A DNA stretch of 21,293 bases from Solirubrobacterales bacterium (GTDB lineage Bacteria > Actinomycetota > Thermoleophilia > Solirubrobacterales > 70-9): assembly GCA_030152805.1 (NCBI GenBank), contig JASLIG010000052.1, forward strand, positions 1-21,293, in the 5' to 3' direction. A program made the translations under genes and the position numbers. A model generated the notes under the pieces. The model did not search any database. It was not told where the DNA came from and saw only the letters and a list, made by a program, of their open reading frames with translations. Below, piece after piece: positions 1 to 6,164 of this stretch (the first letter of the stretch is position 1; the number at the start of each line of letters is the position of its first letter).

Positions 1-150
1 CTATGCCAACTCTGCTGAGCGAACCGCGGCCCTTCCAGGCTGGCTAACCCACTACAACTTCACCCGACGACATGGCTCTCTCGGCCACAAGGCGCCCGCG
101 GCTCGGCTCGCTGAGCTGGAACAACGTTCTGAGTAGCAACATCTAGCACA
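1..150 (+). mobile_element. Right (3') end of an IS481-type insertion sequence, cut by the window edge
   Basis: The first 136 bases encode the C-terminus of an IS481-like transposase and the element probably ends near base 150 at a CACA (IS481 ends commonly finish in CA; the partner end lies outside the window). The sequence right after it is a promoter for the next gene. The exact end cannot be fixed without the left end and the target duplication. Confidence 0.6.
2..136 (+). pseudogene. IS481-family transposase, C-terminal fragment (5' part outside window)
   Basis: Frame 2 is open from the window edge to TAG at 134-136 and reads a 44-residue tail with the motif ALPGWLTHYNFTRRHGSLGH, matching the end of the DDE integrase core of IS481-type transposases (usual form W-x-x-x-Y-N-x-x-R-P-H-x-x-L-G). 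The usual RPH is RRH here. After AARLAEL the frame runs into EQRSE-stop. Dropping a single G around base 113-120 would instead give AELNNVLSSNI and a stop at 144-146, which looks more like the usual family C-terminus with an N-N-V/L motif. So a late frameshift is possible and only the tail would be affected. Whether the element is intact cannot be judged from here. Confidence 0.75.
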
Positions 151-153
151 GCG

Positions 154-181
154 TTGCGTCATATCGGTACGGCGGTATAAC
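154..181 (+). promoter_or_regulatory. Sigma-70 type promoter for the lipoprotein gene, leaderless
   Basis: TTGCGT at 154-159 and TATAAC at 176-181 are separated by 16 bp and both are close to consensus. The -10 lies 8 nt before the ATG at 190, so the transcript would start at or next to the start codon. The promoter begins only a few bases outside the inferred end of the insertion sequence. Confidence 0.6.
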
Positions 182-189
182 TTGCCCGC

Positions 190-654
190 ATGGGCAGGGG
201 AAGGATCGTGCTGCTTGCGGTCGCCGTCATCGCGGCGTCGATCGCCGCCGGCTGCGGCGGCGACTCGGGCGATGATGCGAATTCGCCATCCAAAGCCGTA
301 TTCATCAAGAAGGCCGACGCGGTCTGCCAGAAGGGCACGGCACGGATGCAGCGCGCCTTCCTCTCCTTTCTCAACAAGCACAAAGACCTCAAACGCCCGA
401 GCAAATCCGAATACGAAAAGCTGGTCGGTGCGCTGCTCGTGCCCAGCGTCGAAAAGGAAGTGAAGGAACTGCGCGCCCTGGCGGCGCCGAGCGGTGACGA
501 GGACGCGGTCGACGCGATCATCGGGGCACTCGAAGAAGGCATCGAGACGGCGGAAGCGAATCCCGCGGCGGTCGCCAACAGCAGCGACGCCATCTTCGGG
601 ATCGCGAGCAGGCTGGCGGGCGAATACGGCCTCGAAACCTGCGGCAGCCGCTAA
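190..654 (+). CDS. Small secreted lipoprotein of unknown function
   Basis: A 154-residue protein with a short basic N-terminus (MGRGR), a hydrophobic stretch at about residues 6-20 and a lipobox ending A-A-G-C22 followed by a Gly/Asp-rich linker, so it is predicted to be lipidated on Cys22 and held on the outer face of the membrane. The mature part (about residues 36-154) is mostly helical and charged. It has two further cysteines, one in the A-D-A-V-C segment near residue 45 and one in L-E-T-C-G at the C-terminus, which could form a disulfide. I do not recognise a named domain. Similar Cys-to-Cys small lipoproteins are, to my knowledge, frequent in Thermoleophilia. The ATG at 190 is supported by the signal peptide and the promoter 8 nt upstream. 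It stands alone, 58 nt before the next gene. Confidence 0.8.
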   Translation: MGRGRIVLLAVAVIAASIAAGCGGDSGDDANSPSKAVFIKKADAVCQKGTARMQRAFLSFLNKHKDLKRPSKSEYEKLVGALLVPSVEKEVKELRALAAPSGDEDAVDAIIGALEEGIETAEANPAAVANSSDAIFGIASRLAGEYGLETCGSR

Positions 655-697
655 GCCTATCCCCGGCCGAGCACTGGCTGGGTGGCCAGGAGGCCGC

Positions 698-703
698 TAT
701 GCT
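698..703 (+). promoter_or_regulatory. Putative -10 element (TATGCT) of the acyl-CoA dehydrogenase operon
   Basis: TATGCT fits the actinobacterial TANNNT pattern and ends 9 nt before the ATG at 713, consistent with a leaderless message. An AGGAGG at 688-693 is too far (about 19 nt) to act as a normal ribosome binding site. No clear -35 is seen. Confidence 0.4.
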
Positions 704-712
704 CCGCGACCG

Positions 713-1891
713 ATGGACCTGACCCTCTCGCCGTCCGAGCAGCAGTTCCGCGACGAGGTCCGCACCTGGATCGAAGAGAACCATCCGGGGCCTGAGCCGG
801 AAGCCGGGCTGGAGGAGGTGATGGCCTTTCGCCGCGAGTGGCAGCTGAAGATGCACGCCGCAGGCTGGGCCGGGATCTCCTGGCCCAAGGAGTACGGCGG
901 CCGCGGCGCCACCCTGATCGAGCAGGCGATCTTCGTCGGCGAGGCGGCGCGCCTCGAGGCGCCGAGCCCGGCCAACGTGCTTGGCCTGGCGATGGGCGGC
1001 CCGGTGGTTATCGCCCACGGCACCGATGAGCAGAAGCAGCGCTATCTGGAGCCGATCCTTACCGGCGAGGAGATCTGGTGCCAGGGCTTCTCCGAGCCCG
1101 AGTCCGGCTCCGACCTCGCCTCGCTGAAGACCCGGGCGGTCAAGGATGGCGACGAATGGGTCGTCACCGGCCAGAAGGTTTGGACCACCTTCGCCCAGTA
1201 CGCCAAGTGGTGCATGCTCGTTGCCCGCACCGATCCCGACGCGCCCAAGCACAAGGGCCTCACCTACTTCCTGATGGACATGGAGCAGCCCGGGGTGGAG
1301 GCCAAGCCGCTGGTGCAGATCACCGGCGAGGGCGAGTTCAACGAGGTCTTCATCGAGGAGGCGCGGATCCCCGACGCCAACGTCGTCGGCGGGGTCGGCA
1401 ACGGCTGGTCGGTGGCGATCACGACGCTGATGAACGAGCGGGCCGGCCTCGCCTTCGGCGCGATCGCCCAGATCGCCAACAACCTCAAGCGCCTCGCCGC
1501 TCTGGCCAGCGAGACGCGCATCAATGGGGGCACCGCCGCCGAGGACCCGGTGATCCGCCAGCGCCTTGCCCAGCTCAACATCGAGGCCGAGACGATGCGG
1601 CTCAACGCCTATCGCGGCCTGACCAAGACGATGCAGTCGGGCATCCCCGGACCTGAGGGCTCACTCGGCAAGTGGCAGTGGGCCGACATCAACCAGCGCA
1701 TCTCCGAGCTGGCGCTCGATATCGAGGGTGCCTACGCGCCGCTGGCACGCGGCGACGAGCACGCGGTGGCGGGCGGCGCCTGGCAGTACAGCTTCCTGCG
1801 CTCGCGGGCCAACTCGATCGAGGGCGGCACCACCGACATCCTCAAGAACATCATCGCCGAGCGGGTACTCGGCCTGCCGAAGATGCGCTAA
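713..1891 (+). CDS. Acyl-CoA dehydrogenase, catalytic-type subunit
   Basis: A 392-residue flavoprotein of the acyl-CoA dehydrogenase family, expected to insert a 2,3-double bond into an acyl-CoA and pass electrons to ETF. The N-terminal helical domain starts at LSPSEQQFRDEV. The middle domain has FSEPESGSD (residues 126-134) and the V-x-G-x-K-x-W-T-T segment that contacts FAD and substrate. The C-terminal domain ends in S-I-E-G-G-T (Glu370), the position of the catalytic base, then NIIAERVLGLP. The length is normal. The ATG at 713 is chosen because homology begins there; an open frame extends upstream but is antisense-like filler over the lipoprotein gene. It lies 7 nt before a second, differently built acyl-CoA dehydrogenase, which suggests a heteromeric enzyme like actinobacterial FadE pairs used on bulky CoA thioesters. 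The substrate cannot be deduced. Confidence 0.92.
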   Translation: MDLTLSPSEQQFRDEVRTWIEENHPGPEPEAGLEEVMAFRREWQLKMHAAGWAGISWPKEYGGRGATLIEQAIFVGEAARLEAPSPANVLGLAMGGPVVIAHGTDEQKQRYLEPILTGEEIWCQGFSEPESGSDLASLKTRAVKDGDEWVVTGQKVWTTFAQYAKWCMLVARTDPDAPKHKGLTYFLMDMEQPGVEAKPLVQITGEGEFNEVFIEEARIPDANVVGGVGNGWSVAITTLMNERAGLAFGAIAQIANNLKRLAALASETRINGGTAAEDPVIRQRLAQLNIEAETMRLNAYRGLTKTMQSGIPGPEGSLGKWQWADINQRISELALDIEGAYAPLARGDEHAVAGGAWQYSFLRSRANSIEGGTTDILKNIIAERVLGLPKMR

Positions 1892-1898
1892 ACCGACC

Positions 1899-3023
1899 AT
1901 GTACTTCGACCTCACCGACGAGCAGCAGGCGATCAAGGCGACCGCGCACGACTTCCTCGCCGCCCGCTACCGCTCCGAGCGCATCCGCGAGCTGGCCGAT
2001 AGCGAGAACGGCTTCGAGCAGTCCGATTGGGATGAGATGGCGGAGCTGGGCTGGACCGGACTGGCGCTGCCCGAGGAGTGGGGCGGCCAGGGGCTCGGAA
2101 TCGTCGAGCTGGCGGTGCTCTTCGAGGAGATGGGCTACGCGCTGGCTCCTTCGCCGCTCCTCTCCACCACGATTGTCGGTCTGGCCCTCAGCTTTTGCGG
2201 CTCCGACGATCAGCGTGAGCGTTTCCTGCGCCCGCTCGCCGAAGGCAAGCTGCGCGGCACACCGGCGCTGTGGGATGCCGGCACGCCGGCGACGATCGGC
2301 AGCTTCACGATGGAGGCCCGCCCCGACGGCGAGGGCATCGTCCTCGACGGAGAGAAGGTCCTGGTCATGGACGCCGCGGCCGCCGACTTCCTCCTTGTCG
2401 CCACCGCCGACGGCCGTCGCCACGTCGTCGAGCGCGGAGCCCCCGGGCTGACCGTTGCGCCGGCCACCTCGATCGATCCCACCCGACCCCTCTACTCCGT
2501 TCGATTCGACGGGGTCCGTGTCGCGCCTGAGGACTCGCTGCCCGCCGAGGAGGCCGAGTACTTCCCCGTCTTCTTCAGGCTCTGCGTCGCGCTCGCCGCC
2601 GAGTCGACCGGCATCGCACAGCGGACGATGGAGATGGCGGTGGAGTACGCCAAAGACCGCCAGCAGTTCGGCCGCCCGATCGGCTCCTATCAAGCGGTCT
2701 CGCACCGCTGCGCGCAGATGTTGCTCGAGACCGAGAACGCCCGCTCGGCCGTGTACGGCGCGGCGTGGGCGGCCGACGCCGAGCCGGAGTCGCTCCCCAA
2801 GGCCGCCTCGATGGCGAAGGCCTACGCCTCCGACGCCGGCTGGCGCGTTCCCGACGCCTCGATCCAGGTGCACGGCGGCATTGGCTTCACCTGGGAGCAC
2901 GACCTCCACTTCTTCCTCAAGCGCGGCAAGGCGAACGCCTCGATGTTCGGCGATGCCAGGTGGCACCGCGAACGCGTCGCCGACGCGATCCTGGCCGGGG
3001 CGGCCGAGCCCGTCTCGGCCTGA
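1899..3023 (+). CDS. Acyl-CoA dehydrogenase, partner-type subunit without the catalytic EGT motif
   Basis: A 374-residue member of the acyl-CoA dehydrogenase family, starting MYFDLTDEQQAIKATAHDFL. The middle domain is poorly conserved: the T/S-E-P-x-A-G-S-D motif is absent and that region reads LRGTPALWDAGTPATIGSF. The C-terminal domain keeps the FAD-side segment around YAKDRQQFGRPIGSYQAVSH and has I-Q-V-H-G-G-I-G-F-T-W-E-H-D (about residues 322-335). The usual catalytic E-G-T is replaced by KRGKANASMFGDARWHR. This is the pattern of the second subunit in the alpha2beta2 FadE enzymes of actinobacteria, where one chain supplies the base. The ATG at 1899 follows the previous stop by 7 nt, so the two are surely co-transcribed. 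Alone it may be inactive. Confidence 0.88.
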   Translation: MYFDLTDEQQAIKATAHDFLAARYRSERIRELADSENGFEQSDWDEMAELGWTGLALPEEWGGQGLGIVELAVLFEEMGYALAPSPLLSTTIVGLALSFCGSDDQRERFLRPLAEGKLRGTPALWDAGTPATIGSFTMEARPDGEGIVLDGEKVLVMDAAAADFLLVATADGRRHVVERGAPGLTVAPATSIDPTRPLYSVRFDGVRVAPEDSLPAEEAEYFPVFFRLCVALAAESTGIAQRTMEMAVEYAKDRQQFGRPIGSYQAVSHRCAQMLLETENARSAVYGAAWAADAEPESLPKAASMAKAYASDAGWRVPDASIQVHGGIGFTWEHDLHFFLKRGKANASMFGDARWHRERVADAILAGAAEPVSA

Positions 3024-3036
3024 CGGACGGCTGGGG

Positions 3037-4077
3037 TTGAGCGCGCTCAAGCGGATCTCCGTCGCCGCGATCGGCACCTCGGTCGCCGATCTGGAGGCCG
3101 AGACCCAGCGCGCCGAGGCGGCGGGCGTGGAGTGCGTCTGGGCGCCCGAGCTGTTCCGCTCCTCGGTCACCCAGGCCGCCTACCTCGCTGGCAAGACCGA
3201 GCGCATCGACGTCGCCACCGGGATCGCCTGGGCATTCACCCGCAGCCCCTTCATCCTCGCCGTCAGCGCCCTAGACATCGACGAGATGTCGGGCGGGCGC
3301 TTCCGCCTCGGCCTCGGCTCCGGGGTCAAACGGCTCAACGAAACCTGGCACAACGCCGAGTACGGCAAGCCGGCGCCGCACCTGCGCGAGTCGATCGAGG
3401 CGACGCGCTTGATCATGCAACAGGCCGGCAAAGGTGAGCCGATCCGCTACGAGGGCTCCTACTACGACATCGACATCAAGGGGTGGATTCGGCCGCATCC
3501 CGCCCCGCGCGAGTCGGTGCCGATCTACACCGCCGGCGTGCAGGGCGGCATGTGCCGGATGGCGGGCGACGTTGCCGACGGCCTGATCGGCCATCCGATC
3601 CAGAGCCTGCGCTGGATCGACGAGGTCGTCATCAGCTCCTTCGAGGAGGGCCTGCGGCGCTCCGGGCGCGAGCGCGCGAGCTTCGATTACCTGCCGACCG
3701 TCTGCTGCGCGATCGACGACGACGAGGGCCGCGCCATCGACATGGCCCGTCGCACGATCTCCTTCTACGCAACGGTCAAGACCTACATGCCGCTCTGGGA
3801 GCTGCACGGCTTCGCCGACAACGCTGCCGCCGCCGGCGAGGCCTTCCGCCGCGGCGACCTCGCGGCCGTGCCCGCCGCGATCAGCGACGAGATGGTCGAG
3901 ACATACTGCGCCGCCGGCCCGCTCGACAAGGTCCGCGCCCGGGTCGAGGCGACCGCCGAGCGCGCCGACGGCCTCTTCCTCACCCCGCCGACCTATTTCA
4001 TCTCGCCGGAAGAGCTCTCCGAGTTCCAAAACCGCATCATCGAGGCCTTCGGCCCAACCCCGGCAGCCGCCGGCTGA
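3037..4077 (+). CDS. Luciferase-like (LLM class) oxidoreductase, probably F420-dependent
   Basis: A 346-residue (alpha/beta)8-barrel flavin/F420 oxidoreductase of the bacterial-luciferase superfamily. Typical features are the early G-V-E-C-V-W-A-P-E-L segment, T-E-R-I-D-V-A-T-G-I (strand 3), S-G-G-R-F-R-L-G-L-G-S-G (about residues 85-96) and V-P-I-Y-T-A-G-V-Q-G-G-M near the middle. In actinobacteria most proteins of this kind use coenzyme F420 rather than FMN, which is an inference here. I place the start at TTG 3037, preceded by GGGG, because the frame upstream overlaps the acyl-CoA dehydrogenase gene and carries no homology. It begins 13 nt after the preceding stop, so it is likely the third gene of the same operon. 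The substrate is unknown. Confidence 0.85.
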   Translation: MSALKRISVAAIGTSVADLEAETQRAEAAGVECVWAPELFRSSVTQAAYLAGKTERIDVATGIAWAFTRSPFILAVSALDIDEMSGGRFRLGLGSGVKRLNETWHNAEYGKPAPHLRESIEATRLIMQQAGKGEPIRYEGSYYDIDIKGWIRPHPAPRESVPIYTAGVQGGMCRMAGDVADGLIGHPIQSLRWIDEVVISSFEEGLRRSGRERASFDYLPTVCCAIDDDEGRAIDMARRTISFYATVKTYMPLWELHGFADNAAAAGEAFRRGDLAAVPAAISDEMVETYCAAGPLDKVRARVEATAERADGLFLTPPTYFISPEELSEFQNRIIEAFGPTPAAAG

Positions 4078-4084
4078 GTTCGCC

Positions 4085-4090
4085 TTTATT
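4085..4090 (+). promoter_or_regulatory. Possible -10 element (TTTATT) before the alkyltransferase-like gene
   Basis: An AT-rich hexamer in otherwise GC-rich DNA, ending 6 nt before the ATG at 4097. The spacing matches the other leaderless starts in this window, but the hexamer itself does not fit TANNNT. Confidence 0.3.
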
Positions 4091-4096
4091 CGCGCT

Positions 4097-4378
4097 ATGC
4101 GCGAAGAACCGCAAAGTCACGCTCTGGAGGTCATGGAGCGGGTGCGCGAGATACCGCCGGGATTCGTGCGGACGTACGGGGATGTGTCGCCGGGGTCACC
4201 TCGCTTCGCCGGTGCGGTTCTCTTCGAGTGCGACGATCCGGACCTTCCCTGGTGGCGCGTCGTCCGCGCCGACGGCTCGCTGGCCAAGGGCGCCCGTCAG
4301 CGCCGCCACCTCGTCGCCGAGGGTGTCCCCTTCAAGGGCGAGCGGGTCGACATGGCCGCCGCGCGAGTGCCTGGCTGA
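4097..4378 (+). CDS. Alkyltransferase-like protein (MGMT-fold, no methyl-acceptor cysteine)
   Basis: A 93-residue protein with the DNA-binding domain of O6-alkylguanine-DNA alkyltransferases. IPPGFVRTYGDVS (about residues 19-31) is the usual start of the domain, and the active-site loop reads P-W-W-R-V-V-R-A-D-G where MGMT has P-C-H-R-V. The acceptor Cys is replaced by Trp, as in alkyltransferase-like (ATL) proteins. These bind O6-alkylguanine without repairing it and hand the lesion to nucleotide-excision repair. The next residue, normally His, is also Trp. The tail Q-R-R-H-L-V-A-E-G-V-P-F matches the family's last helix. The domain is short between VS and the loop, a trait I believe common in actinobacterial members. 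It is convergent with the next gene, with 6 nt between stops. Confidence 0.85.
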   Translation: MREEPQSHALEVMERVREIPPGFVRTYGDVSPGSPRFAGAVLFECDDPDLPWWRVVRADGSLAKGARQRRHLVAEGVPFKGERVDMAAARVPG

Positions 4379-4384
4379 GCCCGA

Positions 4385-4588
4385 CTACTCGTCGCGTGGG
4401 GTGATGCGAAAGGTGGAGACCACCTCGGCCTGCTTGGCCTCGGGGTGAACCACGTAGGCGCTGGGGCCGCCGCCGAACCAGCCCGAGCTCTCGTTGTCGG
4501 CGACGAAGATGCCGGGGTGGTGGCGCCCTTCGCCGTCCTCGACCCAGACCTTGTCTCCCTCTTTGAAGCCGTGCTCCGCCTCACTCAC
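4385..4588 (-). CDS. Small hypothetical protein (67 aa)
   Basis: Reads V-S-E-A-E-H-G-F-K-E-G-D-K-V-W-V and continues with a beta-rich pattern (G-I-F-V, A-Y-V-V-H-P, V-V-S-T-F-R-I) that could be a small SH3-like or KOW-like barrel. I recognise no named family. The start is set at GTG 4588 because TAGGCT, a good -10, lies 7 nt upstream (4601-4596), and because the residues before it (to an ATG at 4639) run through an inverted repeat and look non-coding. No hydrophobic segment is visible, so it is probably cytoplasmic. Upstream lie two copies of GCAACGCGTTGC, which suggests dedicated transcriptional control of this small gene. Confidence 0.6.
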   Translation of the reverse strand: MSEAEHGFKEGDKVWVEDGEGRHHPGIFVADNESSGWFGGGPSAYVVHPEAKQAEVVSTFRITPRDE

Positions 4589-4595
4589 GTCAGCC

Positions 4596-4601
4596 AGCCT
4601 A
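4596..4601 (-). promoter_or_regulatory. -10 element (TAGGCT) of the 67-aa gene, leaderless
   Basis: On the minus strand TAGGCT fits TANNNT and is followed by 7 nt and then the GTG at 4588. The -35 region would fall over the nearer palindrome at 4611-4622. Confidence 0.45.
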
Positions 4602-4608
4602 TTCCGTT

Positions 4609-4659
4609 GTGCAACGCGTTGCCGACTCCATGACTCCATCGGGGGGCAACGCGTTGCAC
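4609..4659. repeat. Perfect 15-bp inverted repeat made of two identical 12-bp palindromes (operator pair)
   Basis: GTGCAACGCGTTGCC at 4609-4623 is the exact reverse complement of GGCAACGCGTTGCAC at 4645-4659. Each arm holds the palindrome GCAACGCGTTGC (4611-4622 and 4646-4657), 35 bp apart start to start. An even palindrome with a central CG resembles LacI/GalR-type operators, which is an inference. The nearer copy overlaps the expected -35 of the minus-strand gene starting at 4588. Confidence 0.75.
4624..4639. repeat. Tandem 8-bp direct repeat (GACTCCAT twice)
   Basis: GACTCCAT occurs at 4624-4631 and again at 4632-4639, exactly between the two palindromes. It may be a small slippage duplication that set the operator spacing, or a separate binding site. 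Confidence 0.6.
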
Positions 4660-4672
4660 CTCGATCGGTTCG

Positions 4673-5197
4673 CTAAGGGCAGACGACGATTAGGTGGAAG
4701 TCGGCATCCGCGTCGGCGCCTTTTTCGTCGCGAGTGCGCACTTCGAGCGCGTTCGGGTTGGCCGGCGCGAGGTTCGTCTGCGCGTAGCCGGCCCCTGGCA
4801 CCGTGGTGCTGGCGTTGTTGCGGCCGGCGACGTCCGCACAGCCGCTCACGTTGGCCGGGAACACGACGGCTACCGCGCCGCCGCCCTCCGCGGCGGTGAT
4901 GCCGCTGTCGCTGGCGCGCGCCAGGGTGGCGTTGCCGGCGCCACCGGGGTTGTTGACGACCGCCCAGTAGGTGTGCGCGGACCGCTTGGCCGCGGGCACG
5001 ACGCCGAGCTTGTTGGTGTTGATCTGGAAGCCGGTGAGCGTCTTGTGCTTGAGCTTGCCCCCGCCGATCGTCTGCTTCTTGATCGCGCCGCCGTTGATCG
5101 TCTGCGCCGCGTAGGCGGTTCCCGCCAGAGCGACGGCCAGGGCGATCAAGGCCACGACCATCGCCGGCGACGGCATGCGGTTCCTCAGCGTCCTCAT
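4673..5197 (-). CDS. Secreted repeat-containing protein of unknown function
   Basis: A 174-residue protein with a signal peptide or N-terminal anchor at about residues 10-31 (MVVALIALAVALAGTAYAA). It is followed by short I/L-repeats: TINGGAIKKQTIGGG, KLKHKTLTG, FQINTNKLG (about residues 33-65), spaced like rungs of a small beta-helix. The C-terminal region (about 75-174) is Ala/Gly/Val-rich, has two cysteines (S-G-C-A-D and the terminal V-V-C-P) and looks like a small beta domain. I know this signal-plus-repeat layout from many Thermoleophilia envelope proteins but know no function for it. A GGGAG about 7-8 nt before the ATG supports the start. The gene is separated from the upstream hydrolase gene by a hairpin at 5220-5236. 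Confidence 0.75.
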   Translation of the reverse strand: MRTLRNRMPSPAMVVALIALAVALAGTAYAAQTINGGAIKKQTIGGGKLKHKTLTGFQINTNKLGVVPAAKRSAHTYWAVVNNPGGAGNATLARASDSGITAAEGGGAVAVVFPANVSGCADVAGRNNASTTVPGAGYAQTNLAPANPNALEVRTRDEKGADADADFHLIVVCP

Positions 5198-5219
5198 CGA
5201 GACTCCCTTCTCGAGATTC

Positions 5220-5236
5220 GCTTCGCGCTGCGAAGC
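5220..5236. terminator. 7-bp hairpin between the hydrolase operon and the secreted-protein gene
   Basis: GCTTCGC at 5220-5226 and GCGAAGC at 5230-5236 pair perfectly around a 3-nt loop. It sits just after the stop of the minus-strand operon (5248) and before the next minus-strand start (5197). No U-run follows on either strand, so a terminator role is only suggested by position. Confidence 0.35.
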
Positions 5237-5247
5237 CCGCTTCGCCG

Positions 5248-5916
5248 CTACCCCTGCAGGGTCGTGACGAAACGCTCGAAGGCGGCGATGTCGGTCACGG
5301 CGGGGCCGTGGCCGGGGAGGATCAGGCTTGGATCGAGGTCGGCCAGCCTGCGAATCGAACGGCGGTTCTCGGCCGGGTCGTAGGTGAAGATGTCGGGCGG
5401 CTCCTTGATGCCCGGCAGGCCCGTCGCGTAGCTCATGTTGCGGATCACGTCGCCGCAGATCGCCACCCGGTCGGAGTCGCGGAAGTAGATGACCTCGCCG
5501 CGGGCGTGCCCGGGTGCGTGCACGACGCGGAAGCCGGCCACCACGTCCCCCTCCTGGAGCACCCGCTCGACCTCGTACGGCGGCCCCTGCCAGATGCGCT
5601 TGATGATCCGGTTGAAGGGATTAGTCGGCGCCGCCTCCTGGACGGGGCGTCGGCCCTCCATCGCGTCGACGTCGTCGGCGTGGCAGGCGAGCGGGATGCC
5701 CCGGGCTTCACAGACGTCCTTGGCGATGCCCTGGTGATCGGGATGGACGTGCGTCAGCGCCAGCATCGAGAGCTCCCGGCCCTCGATCTCGGCGAAGATC
5801 CGGCCGCGGTCCCAGCGGGTGCCGGCGTCGATCAGCACGTCCTCGGCGAGGTAGACGTTGACGCTTGGCGCGGGGAACTGCTTGAGCCGCCAGACGCCCG
5901 GCGCGAGCTGCTTCAC
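5248..5916 (-). CDS. Metallo-beta-lactamase-fold hydrolase
   Basis: A 222-residue MBL-fold protein. The zinc ligands are in place: T-H-V-H-P-D-H (His56, His58, Asp60, His61), a later His137 in A-P-G-H-A, Asp156 in C-G-D-V-I and His203 in L-P-G-H-G-P. This set matches two-metal glyoxalase-II-like hydrolases, and the whole protein is about the length of that subgroup. The substrate is not evident; thioester or lactone hydrolysis is likely from the family. It has no signal peptide, so it is cytoplasmic. The GTG start at 5916 overlaps the stop of the 83-aa gene in the string GTGA, implying translational coupling as the last gene of a three-gene operon. Confidence 0.88.
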   Translation of the reverse strand: MKQLAPGVWRLKQFPAPSVNVYLAEDVLIDAGTRWDRGRIFAEIEGRELSMLALTHVHPDHQGIAKDVCEARGIPLACHADDVDAMEGRRPVQEAAPTNPFNRIIKRIWQGPPYEVERVLQEGDVVAGFRVVHAPGHARGEVIYFRDSDRVAICGDVIRNMSYATGLPGIKEPPDIFTYDPAENRRSIRRLADLDPSLILPGHGPAVTDIAAFERFVTTLQG

Positions 5917-6164
5917 CGGTGCCCGATGCCCATCGTGCCGCGCGGGTCGCCGCTGTGCTCGGCAAGATCTTCCAGCTCGGCGACCTTGCGTTCGCCTTCG
6001 CGCCGGGCAGGGTCGTCCTGGGGGAGCGGCTCGATCAGCCGCCGGATCCGGTTGCGCACCTGCAGGGCGAAGTGGGGGGTGGAGGCGCCGGCCAGGGCGC
6101 GGATGTCCTCCGCGGTAAGGCGTCGGCCCTCGCCGAGCAGCTCGGGACTCTCGGCTTCGCTCAC
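5913..6164 (-). CDS. Hypothetical 83-aa protein, coupled between an envelope protein and a hydrolase
   Basis: Reads V-S-E-A-E-S-P-E-L-L and then T-A-E-D-I-R-A-L-A-G-A-S-T-P-H-F-A-L, followed by a basic helix (QVRNRIRRLI) and an acidic/basic C-terminal helix (ERKVAELEDLAEHSGDPRG). It is soluble and mainly helical, and I recognise no family. The start is GTG at 6164, because this base overlaps the preceding stop as GTGA, the same arrangement seen at the other junction of the operon. A longer open frame upstream is antisense-independent filler inside the neighbouring gene. Codon use matches its neighbours, and tight coupling on both sides is the best evidence that it is real. Confidence 0.75.
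   Translation of the reverse strand: MSEAESPELLGEGRRLTAEDIRALAGASTPHFALQVRNRIRRLIEPLPQDDPARREGERKVAELEDLAEHSGDPRGTMGIGHR

Noticed and set aside
494..712. Upstream extension of the first acyl-CoA dehydrogenase
   Set aside because: It overlaps the lipoprotein gene, is Arg/Ser-rich and unlike any acyl-CoA dehydrogenase; homology starts at 713.
2455..3036. Upstream extension of the luciferase-like oxidoreductase frame
   Set aside because: It overlaps the acyl-CoA dehydrogenase gene in another frame, is Arg/Pro/Ser-rich and has no homology; the protein family starts at 3037.
1851..3170. Long minus-strand open frame opposite the second acyl-CoA dehydrogenase
   Set aside because: It is antisense to a clear enzyme gene, has no recognisable domain and its Arg/Gly-rich composition is what GC-rich codon bias produces on the opposite strand.
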